NCBI GenBank assembly: GCA_945923775.1
Contig: CAMELR010000001.1
Span: 124,001-188,000, forward strand
DNA length: 64,000 nt
Reading direction: 5' to 3'
Source of the DNA: an uncultured Clostridia bacterium
GTDB taxonomy: Bacteria; Bacillota; Clostridia; Oscillospirales; Ruminococcaceae
The notes under the pieces are model-generated. The model was given only the letters and a program-made list of their open reading frames with translations. It made no database searches and was not told the DNA's origin. Position 1 is the first letter of the stretch; every line of letters begins with the position of its first letter. The position numbers were made by a program, and so were the translations under genes. Positions 19,159 to 27,789 of the stretch are shown in pieces.

Positions 19159-20256
19159 CTAAAATCCCAAGTTTTTTATGTATAGTTCGTCGAATTCCGC
19201 GTAGAGCCGATGTGAAACGTCCTCGGCGGAATCGCACAGTGCGTGTACTCTCTCCAGGAGCTGCGGCTGAACAAGGCAGTCGATAACGCCCTGTTCTCCC
19301 GGGAGCCTGCACCAGCCGTACTTCTCCGCAAGCCCCTTCGGAACTGCTCCGAGACCCGCCATAACCGCCGCGCCGCGTTCCGAGCCAAACGCCTCTCCGG
19401 AAACCACCATGCGCCCGAAGGAACCAAGCTCCGAAGCGGTTTCGCCAAAAAGCTCCAGCCCCGCACGCATGGACGCCTTATCAGACTGCACCGCCCTGAC
19501 GTCCGCCTGCGAGATGTAGAAATCCTCGCCTATGTAAAACAGGTCGCGGTCGGTCATGATGCCGTCGCTGTCGAGCGTCCCGGCGTCGAGCATTACCCTC
19601 ACTGCATTCGCCGCCGCTGCCGCGGAGATACCCATGCTGTCGCCGTCGCCCGCGACGCTGTAGCAGATGGTTCCGTCCTTCTCCCGGTCGAGGAGTTCGA
19701 TCGCGCCGGACTCCAGCGGCATTCCGCTTTCGAGAGCCGTACCGTCAAGCCCGCCCTTCAAGGGTATCTCCGCGAACATCATCTTGTCGCCGGAGACCGC
19801 CGCTATTCTCAGCGAACCAGTCACGTCCGCCGCGATAACGCTCCCGCCCTGTTGGAGCGCCGCCGCCAGAACCGCCGTGAAATCCCCGCCTACCCCGCCG
19901 GAAAGCATGGGCAGAATTGTTATCTCGATGTCCGGCGGCAGAAAAATATCCGACGGAGAAAGCAGCTCCTCCACAGCCATCGTAATGTCTGCGGGAGCCG
20001 CGAATCCCAGTCGCTTAACGGCATTTCCAGGAACCGCGCCCTCGCGGAGCAGCCGTACTATCAGCGCCGAAATGATCTCGGCCGCATTCTCATTCGTGAG
20101 AGTCACCCCGAACGTCACCGCCCGGGCGAACCGCCTTTCAAGCGCCGTATCATAAAGCACCGCGCTGACGGAGTGCCGCGAAGCCAGACACGCCAGCACA
20201 AGCTCGGTGCTTCTCTCGCTCCGGTATTTTTCGAAAACCGTTCTTTCCTTTACCAT
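19159..20256 (-). CDS. RACo-like ASKHA-domain protein without ferredoxin domain (degenerate)
   Basis: LPMLSGGVGGDFTAVLAAAL...ESGMPLESGAIELL...FYISQADVRAVQSDKASMRAGLELF resembles the C-terminal half of reductive activators of corrinoid proteins; RBS GGAGGTAAG before ATG. Confidence 0.65.
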   Translation of the reverse strand: MVKERTVFEKYRSERSTELVLACLASRHSVSAVLYDTALERRFARAVTFGVTLTNENAAEIISALIVRLLREGAVPGNAVKRLGFAAPADITMAVEELLSPSDIFLPPDIEITILPMLSGGVGGDFTAVLAAALQQGGSVIAADVTGSLRIAAVSGDKMMFAEIPLKGGLDGTALESGMPLESGAIELLDREKDGTICYSVAGDGDSMGISAAAAANAVRVMLDAGTLDSDGIMTDRDLFYIGEDFYISQADVRAVQSDKASMRAGLELFGETASELGSFGRMVVSGEAFGSERGAAVMAGLGAVPKGLAEKYGWCRLPGEQGVIDCLVQPQLLERVHALCDSAEDVSHRLYAEFDELYIKNLGF

Positions 20257-20275
20257 CTTACCTCCATAGCCAAAA

Positions 20276-20297
20276 GCCGCCCTTTTTGCGGGGCGGC
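20276..20297 (-). terminator. intrinsic terminator after pyrB
   Basis: Minus strand GCCGCCC-N8-GGGCGGC followed by TTTTG. Confidence 0.7.
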
Positions 20298-20307
20298 ACG
20301 CATTTTT

Positions 20308-21399
20308 TTACTTTAACAGGATTCGCTCGTCGCAGTACTCGCAGATCATTATATCGCCGTACTTGCGGAAGCTGTGCGGCAGATAATGCTCGGTCTGGGT
20401 AATGCAGCGCGGATTCGTGCAGCGGCATTCGTGATGGACCTGACCGGTCAGCAGCGGATTTGCGGTGATCGTGTTGTTCAGCGTCATGAGTATCAGCGCC
20501 ATTCTGACGTACATTCCGCACTTTGCCTGGCGGAAATACGCCGCGCGCGGGTCGTCGTCGATCTCCACCTCTATCTCGTTGACCCTGGGAAGCGGGTGCA
20601 TTACTATCATGTTCTTTTTGGCGAGCTGCATTTTCTCGCGTGTCAGAATGTAAACGCCCTTCTGCTTCTCGTACTCCTCTCGGGTCGCGAAGCGCTCCTG
20701 CTGGATACGCGTCATGTAGAGCATGTCGCACTCGCCGATTGTTTCCTCAATGGTAGAAACTTCCTTAAACTCGCAGCCCCGGGCATGGAGCACGTCCTTG
20801 ATGTACTGCGGAAGCGCCAGGGAGGGCGTTGAAATAAGAATGAACTTGTTGTTCTTGTAGCAGGAAAGAGCCTTTAATATCGAGTGCACCGTTCTGCCGT
20901 ACTTAAGGTCGCCGCACAGACCAACAGTCAGGTTATCCAGGCGGCCCAGCTCGGTTTTGAGGGTCAGAAGATCCGTGAGGGTCTGGGTCGGGTGGAGATG
21001 ACCTCCGTCGCCGGCGTTGATGACCGGGCAATCAGCTGAAAGAGCCGCAGCACGCGCCGCGCCCTCCTGATTGTGGCGCATAACAAGTACGTCCGCATAG
21101 TTGCTGACTATTTTAATGGTGTCCTTCAGATTTTCACCCTTCGACACCGAGGAATTTCCAGGATTATCAAATCCAATAATGCTTCCGCCCAGGCGTATCA
21201 TAGCGGTCTGGAAGCTCATCTGCGTGCGGGTGGAAGGCTCGTAGAAAAGCGTTGCCATGATTTTTCCGCGGCATTTATCCGCGTAGCTCTCCGGGCGGCG
21301 CATGATGTCCTCAGCAAGCTTGACCATCGCGTTCCACTGTGAAACGCTGTAGTCGTCCATGTCGATTAGATGGTTGAATCTCTGGTTCAAATTGATCAC
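20308..21399 (-). CDS. pyrB: aspartate carbamoyltransferase with C-terminal PyrI-like zinc-binding module
   Basis: FYEPSTRTQMSFQTAM...HPTQTLTDLLTL...MHPLPRVNEI; C-terminal CRCTNPRCITQTEHYLPHSF...ICEYCDERI. Confidence 0.92.
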   Translation of the reverse strand: MINLNQRFNHLIDMDDYSVSQWNAMVKLAEDIMRRPESYADKCRGKIMATLFYEPSTRTQMSFQTAMIRLGGSIIGFDNPGNSSVSKGENLKDTIKIVSNYADVLVMRHNQEGAARAAALSADCPVINAGDGGHLHPTQTLTDLLTLKTELGRLDNLTVGLCGDLKYGRTVHSILKALSCYKNNKFILISTPSLALPQYIKDVLHARGCEFKEVSTIEETIGECDMLYMTRIQQERFATREEYEKQKGVYILTREKMQLAKKNMIVMHPLPRVNEIEVEIDDDPRAAYFRQAKCGMYVRMALILMTLNNTITANPLLTGQVHHECRCTNPRCITQTEHYLPHSFRKYGDIMICEYCDERILLK

Positions 21400-21422
21400 C
21401 TTTCCTGTTCTTTATTGGGTCT

Positions 21423-21451
21423 ATTATATCACTTTTTACGTCATTTTTCAA
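21423..21451 (-). promoter_or_regulatory. sigmaA-type promoter for pyrB
   Basis: Minus strand TTGAAA-17 nt-TATAAT. Confidence 0.7.
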
Positions 21452-21493
21452 TATCTTTTTTGCATATATCTAACATGTATTTTCTGCGCAGAA

Positions 21494-21522
21494 AAAGGCG
21501 GCCTGAAAACCAGACCGCCTTT
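21494..21522 (-). terminator. intrinsic terminator after decarboxylase beta subunit gene
   Basis: AAAGGCGGTCTG/CAGGCCGCCTTT hairpin followed by TTCT on minus strand. Confidence 0.75.
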
Positions 21523-21532
21523 ATAATCTGAA

Positions 21533-22807
21533 TTAGCCAAGTACGCTCAGCAGAACGCCCGCAGCAACCGCGGAACCGATAACGCCTGCAACGTTCGGAC
21601 CCATAGCGTGCATGAGAAGGAAGTTGGAGGGGTTGGTCTCCTGACCTACCTTCTGGGAAACACGCGCCGCCATAGGAACCGCGGAAACGCCAGCAGAACC
21701 GATAAGCGGGTTGATCTTTCCGCCGGAGAGGAGGTACATCAGCTTGCCGAGCAGAACGCCGCATGCAGTACCTACGCAGAACGCGATAAGACCGAGCGCG
21801 ATGATGAGCAGTGTGTCGACCTTAAGGAAGTTCTGAGCAACTGCGGTAGCGCCGACAGTAACACCGAGGAAGATCGTGATAATGTTCATCAGTTCGTTTG
21901 TAGCGGTCTTTACGAGACGGTCGCAAACGCCGGATTCCTTCATCAGGTTACCGAGCATAAGCATACCGACAAGGGAAGCAGCGTCCGGAACGATGAGAGA
22001 AACGATAACTGTAACCGCGATCGGGAATACGATCTTCTCGAGCTTGGAAACCTGACGGAGCTGACCCATCTTGACCTCGCGCTCCTTCTTGGTCGTGAGG
22101 AGCTTCATGATAGGCGGCTGAATTACCGGAACCAGAGCCATGTATGAGTAAGCAGCGACCGCAATGGAGCCGAGCAGCTCAGGAGCAAGTCTGGAAGTAA
22201 GGAAGATCGCTGTAGGACCGTCCGCGCCGCCGATGATAGCGATGGAGGCAGCCTGCTTCAGCGAGAAGCCGTCGCCGAGGCCGAGCGCATTGATAGCGCA
22301 TGCGCCGAGGAAGGTGAAGAAGATACCGCCCTGTGCGGCAGCGCCGAGCAGGAAGCTCTTCGGGTTTGCGATCAGCGGGCCGAAGTCGGTCATAGCACCG
22401 ATGCCGAGGAAGATGATAGGCGGATAGATACCGAGCTTAACGCCGAGGTAGAGCATATCCAGCAGACCGCCCTCGTGAAGCACCTTGCCGTAGTCAAGGC
22501 TTACTTCCTTGGTGTAGGTTATCAGAAGGTTCGCGCCCTCCTGAACGTATTCGGGAGCAAAATAGGGGTTGGTGGAAGGATTCCACAGCTCAGCGTGATA
22601 AAGTCCGCTGAACGGAAGGTTTGTGAGCAGCATACCGAATGCGATAGGGAGCATCAGCAGCGGCTCGTACTGCTTTTTAATCGCCAGATAGAACAGGACG
22701 AAGGAAAGCAGAATCATAATTATGCTCTGCCAGCCGTTTTCAACTCCGAAGCCTGCAAAGCCGGAGGTCGACGCGAGCGATTTTATGGTATCAACAAATA
22801 TTTCCAT
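21533..22807 (-). CDS. sodium ion-translocating decarboxylase subunit beta (OadB family)
   Basis: 424 aa polytopic; ...LLMLPIAFGMLLTNLPFSG..., IIGGADGPTAIFLTSRLAPELLG..., MHAMGPNVAGVIGSAVAAG. Confidence 0.93.
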   Translation of the reverse strand: MEIFVDTIKSLASTSGFAGFGVENGWQSIIMILLSFVLFYLAIKKQYEPLLMLPIAFGMLLTNLPFSGLYHAELWNPSTNPYFAPEYVQEGANLLITYTKEVSLDYGKVLHEGGLLDMLYLGVKLGIYPPIIFLGIGAMTDFGPLIANPKSFLLGAAAQGGIFFTFLGACAINALGLGDGFSLKQAASIAIIGGADGPTAIFLTSRLAPELLGSIAVAAYSYMALVPVIQPPIMKLLTTKKEREVKMGQLRQVSKLEKIVFPIAVTVIVSLIVPDAASLVGMLMLGNLMKESGVCDRLVKTATNELMNIITIFLGVTVGATAVAQNFLKVDTLLIIALGLIAFCVGTACGVLLGKLMYLLSGGKINPLIGSAGVSAVPMAARVSQKVGQETNPSNFLLMHAMGPNVAGVIGSAVAAGVLLSVLG

Positions 22808-22833
22808 GCTTCAATTTTCCTTTCTGTCTGTTC

Positions 22834-23403
22834 TCAGAACGGGCGCGTATTCTCGCCGATTCCGGCAAGGCTCCATGCGGAACGCGCTCTCTTGTCGCGC
22901 TTCTTTACGTCGCGGATAGTGTAGGAAGTTCCCTCTTCCTCGGCGTAAGCAGCGATAGCCGCGCTGATAACAGCCATTATCTCATCGTCGTTATCGTCTT
23001 CCTCAACGATCTCCTCAACGGGAGCGGGAGCAGCGGCGGGCGCAGGAGCGGCAGCCTTCTTGGCGGCCTCTGCCTTTACAGCCCTGTTCTTGTCGATGGT
23101 CTGGAAGGTCTTGCCCAGTGCCCAGAACAGGAAGATAAGAATAGCGAGAATAAAGAATACAACAAGTATACCGGTCAGGGTGATAATGCCCACGGAACCC
23201 CAGTAATCCGGGTCAGCAAGCTGTGCATGTGCATCTCCAAGTCCCTGAATGCGGTCAACTACGCCCTGTGCTTCCTCAGTTACTGCCTCAGCAGTAGAGT
23301 GAACAGCATTATAGACGTTTTCCCACGGTCCGGAGTACGCTTCTGCTGTGCCAGCCGCTTCCGCTGAAGCCGCAGCCGACAGAATGGATAAAGCGATGTT
23401 CAT
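22834..23403 (-). CDS. sodium-translocating decarboxylase gamma-subunit-like (OadG family)
   Basis: Single TM GIITLTGILVVFFILAILIFLFWALGKTF, Ala/Pro linker, EEDDNDDEIMAVISAAIAAY; adjacent to OadB. Confidence 0.8.
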   Translation of the reverse strand: MNIALSILSAAASAEAAGTAEAYSGPWENVYNAVHSTAEAVTEEAQGVVDRIQGLGDAHAQLADPDYWGSVGIITLTGILVVFFILAILIFLFWALGKTFQTIDKNRAVKAEAAKKAAAPAPAAAPAPVEEIVEEDDNDDEIMAVISAAIAAYAEEEGTSYTIRDVKKRDKRARSAWSLAGIGENTRPF

Positions 23404-23455
23404 ATTAAGTCTCCTTTTTTGCCGAAATCGCCGTTCGGATTTTCAAATCAAATTT

Positions 23456-23484
23456 ATTATACTATATTTTGCGAAAAAATTCAA
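23456..23484 (-). promoter_or_regulatory. sigmaA-type promoter for OadG/OadB operon
   Basis: Minus strand TTGAAT-17 nt-TATAAT. Confidence 0.7.
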
Positions 23485-23579
23485 CCGAAAACATTGTGTT
23501 TTTTTTGACAAAACATCGGACGTATCTTTGTGAATTTTTAGGCAAAATGTTAAACCAGTTTAACGTCACTGGAAATCGT

Positions 23580-24287
23580 TCAGCAGAACCCGCCGTCCAC
23601 ACCGAGCACCTGTCCGGTTATAAAGCGGTTCTCAGCCAGCGCCCTGACTGCCTTCGCGACCTCCGAAGGCTTCCCGAGGCGGCACACCGGAGTCTGGTCT
23701 GCAAGCTCCCGGAGCTCCTCACCGTTGAGGTGCGAACTGTTCATTGGGCTGTCGATAACCCCCGGAGCGACCGCGTTCACGGTTATCCCGGAGGCTCCAA
23801 GCTCCCTGGCAAGAGCCTTCGTAAGCCCGATGACCCCGGCCTTAGCCGCTGAATACGCGCTCTCGCACGCGCCGCCGTAAACTCCCCAGACCGAGGACAC
23901 GTTCACGACCGCGCCGCTTTTGCGGTTTATCATTGAGCGTATCACGGCGTGCGTCATGTTGTAAACGCCGTTCAAATCGACATTCATAACGCGCTGCCAG
24001 TCCTCCGGGGTGATATCGGTAAACAGTTTTATCTGCGAAATCCCCGCATTATTCACCAGCACGTCTATCCTGCCGTAATCCTTCAGGACCTGCTCCGCCG
24101 CCGCCTCGCAGGAAGCGTAGTCCGCAACGTCGCAGCGCACCGCCGAGCAGCGGAGCTCTCCGCAGAGCCGCTGAGCCTCCTCCGCCCGGGAATTATAGGT
24201 GAACACCACGTCGTCCGTCGCCGCAAATTCCGCAGCGATGGCGCTTCCGATGGCGCCGGTTCCGCCGGTAATCAGTATCGTACTCAT
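23580..24287 (-). CDS. SDR family oxidoreductase (FabG-like)
   Basis: ILITGGTGAIGSAIA...VLVNNAGISQ...YSAAKAGVIGLTKALARELG. Confidence 0.92.
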   Translation of the reverse strand: MSTILITGGTGAIGSAIAAEFAATDDVVFTYNSRAEEAQRLCGELRCSAVRCDVADYASCEAAAEQVLKDYGRIDVLVNNAGISQIKLFTDITPEDWQRVMNVDLNGVYNMTHAVIRSMINRKSGAVVNVSSVWGVYGGACESAYSAAKAGVIGLTKALARELGASGITVNAVAPGVIDSPMNSSHLNGEELRELADQTPVCRLGKPSEVAKAVRALAENRFITGQVLGVDGGFC

Positions 24288-24291
24288 GCGC

Positions 24292-26697
24292 TTACTTGCC
24301 GTCCACTGTTATCTCGCCGTCCTGAGAGCCTATGCTTATCTCGGAAAGCGGCTGCTCTGCGTGGTCGATTATCAGCTCCGCGATTTTATCCTCGATGTCG
24401 CTGCGGATCACGCGGCGGATATCTCTGCCGCCGTACTTCCCGCCGAACGCCTTCTGAGCCACAGCCTTGTACGCGTCGTCGGTGATGTGGAGCGCGATCT
24501 TCTTCTCCGCGAGCGGAGCCTCCAGCTCGTGCAGCATGAGCTTCGCAATGTCCGCGTAGTTCTCAACTGTTAACGGGTGGAAAACAATGATCTCGTCCAC
24601 GCGGGCGATGAACTCCGGTCTGAGGAAGTCGCGGAGGCCCTTCATTGCGCGCTCCTTGCTGATATCGCCCTCGGTCTTGGTGAAGCCAACGCTGTTTGTT
24701 CCGGTGGAGCTTCCCGCGTTGGAGGTCATGCAGATGATGGTGTTTTCAAAGCTTACGGAGCGGCCGTGCGCGTCGTTTATTTTGCCCTCGTCGAGTATCT
24801 GGAGCAGGATATTCATTACGTCCGGGTGAGCCTTCTCTATCTCATCGAAAAGTATCACGGAATAGGGCTTGCGGCGTACCTTTTCAGTGAGCTGACCCGC
24901 CTCGTCGTAGCCAACATATCCGGGAGGCGAGCCGATTATCTTGGACACGCTGTGCTTCTCCATGAACTCCGACATATCAAGCCTGATGAGCGGCTCCACG
25001 GTGTCGAACATCTCGTTTGCCAGAACTTTAACAAGCTCGGTCTTGCCGACGCCGGTCGGGCCTACGAAAATGAACGAAGCGGGTCTGCGGCGCTCCGTGA
25101 GCTGAACCCTGGTGCGCTTTATAGCCTTTGCGACCAGCTCGCACGCCTCGTCTTGGCCGATAACGTGCTCCTTGAGGTGCTGCTCCAGCGTACCGATACG
25201 CTTGTACTCCGCCTCCTGTATCTTGTTGGCGGGAATTCCGGTCCACAGCTCGATGACCTTGGAAAGATCCTCCATCGTGACCTGCACGTTCTCGGCTTCC
25301 TTCTTTATCTTGTCGATGCTGTCGGAGGTCTGCGCGATCTGCATTTTGATCTCCGCCATCTTTTCGTAGTCCTTGTCGCTTGCTTCCGCGAGCTTGCTCT
25401 CGTCCACGCGAAGCTCCGCCAGCTTGGATTTCAGCTTTTCGTACTCGGTTATCGCCGGGCTTCCGAGACTTGCGCATGCGCAGGATTCGTCCAGCAGGTC
25501 GATAGCCTTGTCAGGCAGGAATCTGTCGTTGATATAGCGTTCCGAAAGCACCGCGCACATACGCGTTATCTCCGGTGAGGCCTTCACCTTGTGGTGCTCC
25601 TCGTAGTATCCCTTGATACCCTCAAGCAGCTTCACGGTGTCCTCGATGGACGGCTCGTTGACCGTTACCGGCTGGAAGCGGCGCTCCAGCGCGCTGTCCT
25701 TCTCGATGTACTTGCGGTACTCGTTGAACGTGGTCGCGCCTATAACCTGGAGCTCCCCGCGGGAAAGCGCCGGCTTGAACATATTTCCGGCGTTCATGGT
25801 TCCCTCGGAATCTCCGGTGCCGACCAGGTTGTGCACCTCGTCGATGAACAGGATAACGTTTCCTGCGTTCTTTACCTCGTCGATAAGGGACTTCACGCGG
25901 CTCTCAAACTGACCTCTGAACTGTGTTCCCGCTACCAGCGCGGTGAGGTCGAGCAGGTAAAGCTCCTTGCCCTGGAGCCTGAACGGAACGTCCCCGCTTG
26001 CAAGCTTCAGCGCGATACCCTCGGCGATGGCGGTCTTTCCGACGCCGGGTTCGCCGATAAGGCAGGGATTGTTCTTCGTCCTGCGGGAAAGTATCTGGAT
26101 AACTCTGCCGATTTCCTTGTCCCTGCCGATAATGCGGTCGATTTTGCCGTCCTTTGCGCGGCGGGTGAGGTTTGTGCAGAACGTCTCAAGAGTTCTGCGC
26201 TTCTTGTCGGTCTTTTCCTGCTTTTTCTTCGGGGACTTCGCTTTCGCTTCCTCGTTCAGCTTATCCATATCGTCCTTGCTGAGGGCGCCCTCGAACGGCT
26301 CGAACATCTTCTTGAAGAACTCCGGCATGGTGTTTGCCCCGCCCTTCTGGAACAGTTCGTCCTTCTTGTCAGGGTCGTCGGAGTCGTCGCCGTCGTCTTC
26401 GGAATCATCATCGTCCGGGTCGGAGTCGTGCGGCTTGAATCCGTTCGTGATGTCCTCGAAGCCTATATTCTTGAGCAGCTCCGGATCGGGATTGCCGTTC
26501 TCGTCAAACATGGAATCGTAGGCGTTCTCAAAATCCTCCTCGGAAATACCCATCTGCTTGAGGTACTCGTCGACCTGCGGAATCCCCATTTCCTTGGCGC
26601 ATCTCAGGCACAGACCCTCGTTGCGGCGCTCAGTACCCTGCATCGAGGATATGAACACCACCGCGGGACGCTTCTTGCATCTGGAACACATCATCAT
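24292..26697 (-). CDS. Clp/Hsp100 AAA+ ATPase with N-terminal zinc finger (ClpE-like)
   Basis: 801 aa; CSRCKKRPAVVF...LCLRCAKEMG N-terminal zinc motif, acidic linker, two AAA domains GEPGVGKTAIAEG and [12 protein letters not shown]. Confidence 0.9.
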   Translation of the reverse strand: MMMCSRCKKRPAVVFISSMQGTERRNEGLCLRCAKEMGIPQVDEYLKQMGISEEDFENAYDSMFDENGNPDPELLKNIGFEDITNGFKPHDSDPDDDDSEDDGDDSDDPDKKDELFQKGGANTMPEFFKKMFEPFEGALSKDDMDKLNEEAKAKSPKKKQEKTDKKRRTLETFCTNLTRRAKDGKIDRIIGRDKEIGRVIQILSRRTKNNPCLIGEPGVGKTAIAEGIALKLASGDVPFRLQGKELYLLDLTALVAGTQFRGQFESRVKSLIDEVKNAGNVILFIDEVHNLVGTGDSEGTMNAGNMFKPALSRGELQVIGATTFNEYRKYIEKDSALERRFQPVTVNEPSIEDTVKLLEGIKGYYEEHHKVKASPEITRMCAVLSERYINDRFLPDKAIDLLDESCACASLGSPAITEYEKLKSKLAELRVDESKLAEASDKDYEKMAEIKMQIAQTSDSIDKIKKEAENVQVTMEDLSKVIELWTGIPANKIQEAEYKRIGTLEQHLKEHVIGQDEACELVAKAIKRTRVQLTERRRPASFIFVGPTGVGKTELVKVLANEMFDTVEPLIRLDMSEFMEKHSVSKIIGSPPGYVGYDEAGQLTEKVRRKPYSVILFDEIEKAHPDVMNILLQILDEGKINDAHGRSVSFENTIICMTSNAGSSTGTNSVGFTKTEGDISKERAMKGLRDFLRPEFIARVDEIIVFHPLTVENYADIAKLMLHELEAPLAEKKIALHITDDAYKAVAQKAFGGKYGGRDIRRVIRSDIEDKIAELIIDHAEQPLSEISIGSQDGEITVDGK

Positions 26698-26739
26698 AGT
26701 TTATACCACCTTTGCATGAAATCGCAGCCTAGCTGCACT

Positions 26740-27774
26740 TTATGTCAGAAAATTCAGGAATTCAAAGTTGTAGAAATACCTGAAAACGAAAGTCGAATCG
26801 ATCGCGGTATCGTTGAGCAGCAGGACATTTCCGCCGCTGAGCGTAACGATGAACCGCACGAGAATGCAGATAACGCATATCGAGATAAGTCCGCTGACCG
26901 CTCCGCAGACGCCGCCGAGAAGTCCGTTGACGCTGCCGATGACCGGTATCTTGTTGACCACCTTGAGCAGCCGCGCGACTATATCCAGAACGCAGCTAAC
27001 CACAATGAAGATGATTGCGAAGAAAATTGTTTTCATCACCAGCGTGAACGCCGGACGGAGCATATGGTCGATCACCGCGCTCTTGACCGACGATGAACAG
27101 TCGATCATAGTCAGCACAAGCGACCTCACCATTGATATCTCACCGTCGCTGATACCCTGGGAGATATCCTGGAACTGAGCCGGGAACATTCCCCCGATAA
27201 TGCCGACGTACTCCTGAATGCCGCTTATCATCGGGCTTGCGGCCAGCTTCACTGCGATGACCTGCGCCGTAGCGAGCTTACCAAGCCCGTACGCATTGAT
27301 ATCCGCCATGGTGAACTCAGCCGTTTTGCCGTTCATGTGGGCGTAGTCCTCGCTGCTGCCGAATCCGAACTTGCTGAGGTCTGCGCTTTCAAAGCCGGTG
27401 CCGCTGAGGTCTACGTTTGAAAGGTCGAATACGACCTTATCGGTCCCGGAGTAATCCGGAGTTATCTCAGAAACCGGCGTCCCGGAGATCTTCACGCTGT
27501 CGAAATCCATACCGGAAAGCCCGCTGAGCGTTATGCTGCTCATATTGTCGTCGAGGGTCTGGCTGACCGCCTCAGTGAGCGGCTTCTCGACCATCGAGGT
27601 ATACACAAGCTCCGTAAGCGGAGTGCTGAACGTCATCGCGCAGAAGAATCCCACGAACACGGCCGCGATCCCGACCACCGCGCTGACGAATCCGCGCTTT
27701 GCCCCGCTGAATATCGCGAACACCAGAACTACCGCGATCAATATATCATAAACTATCGCAAACTGCGATCCCAT
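26740..27774 (-). CDS. CvpA family membrane protein
   Basis: YDILIAVVLVFAIFSGAKRGFVSAVVGIAAVFVGFFCAM; C-terminal TMs VNKIPVIGSVNGLLGGVCGAVSGLI. Confidence 0.75.
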   Translation of the reverse strand: MGSQFAIVYDILIAVVLVFAIFSGAKRGFVSAVVGIAAVFVGFFCAMTFSTPLTELVYTSMVEKPLTEAVSQTLDDNMSSITLSGLSGMDFDSVKISGTPVSEITPDYSGTDKVVFDLSNVDLSGTGFESADLSKFGFGSSEDYAHMNGKTAEFTMADINAYGLGKLATAQVIAVKLAASPMISGIQEYVGIIGGMFPAQFQDISQGISDGEISMVRSLVLTMIDCSSSVKSAVIDHMLRPAFTLVMKTIFFAIIFIVVSCVLDIVARLLKVVNKIPVIGSVNGLLGGVCGAVSGLISICVICILVRFIVTLSGGNVLLLNDTAIDSTFVFRYFYNFEFLNFLT

Positions 27775-27789
27775 AAACAGCCTCCTTAA

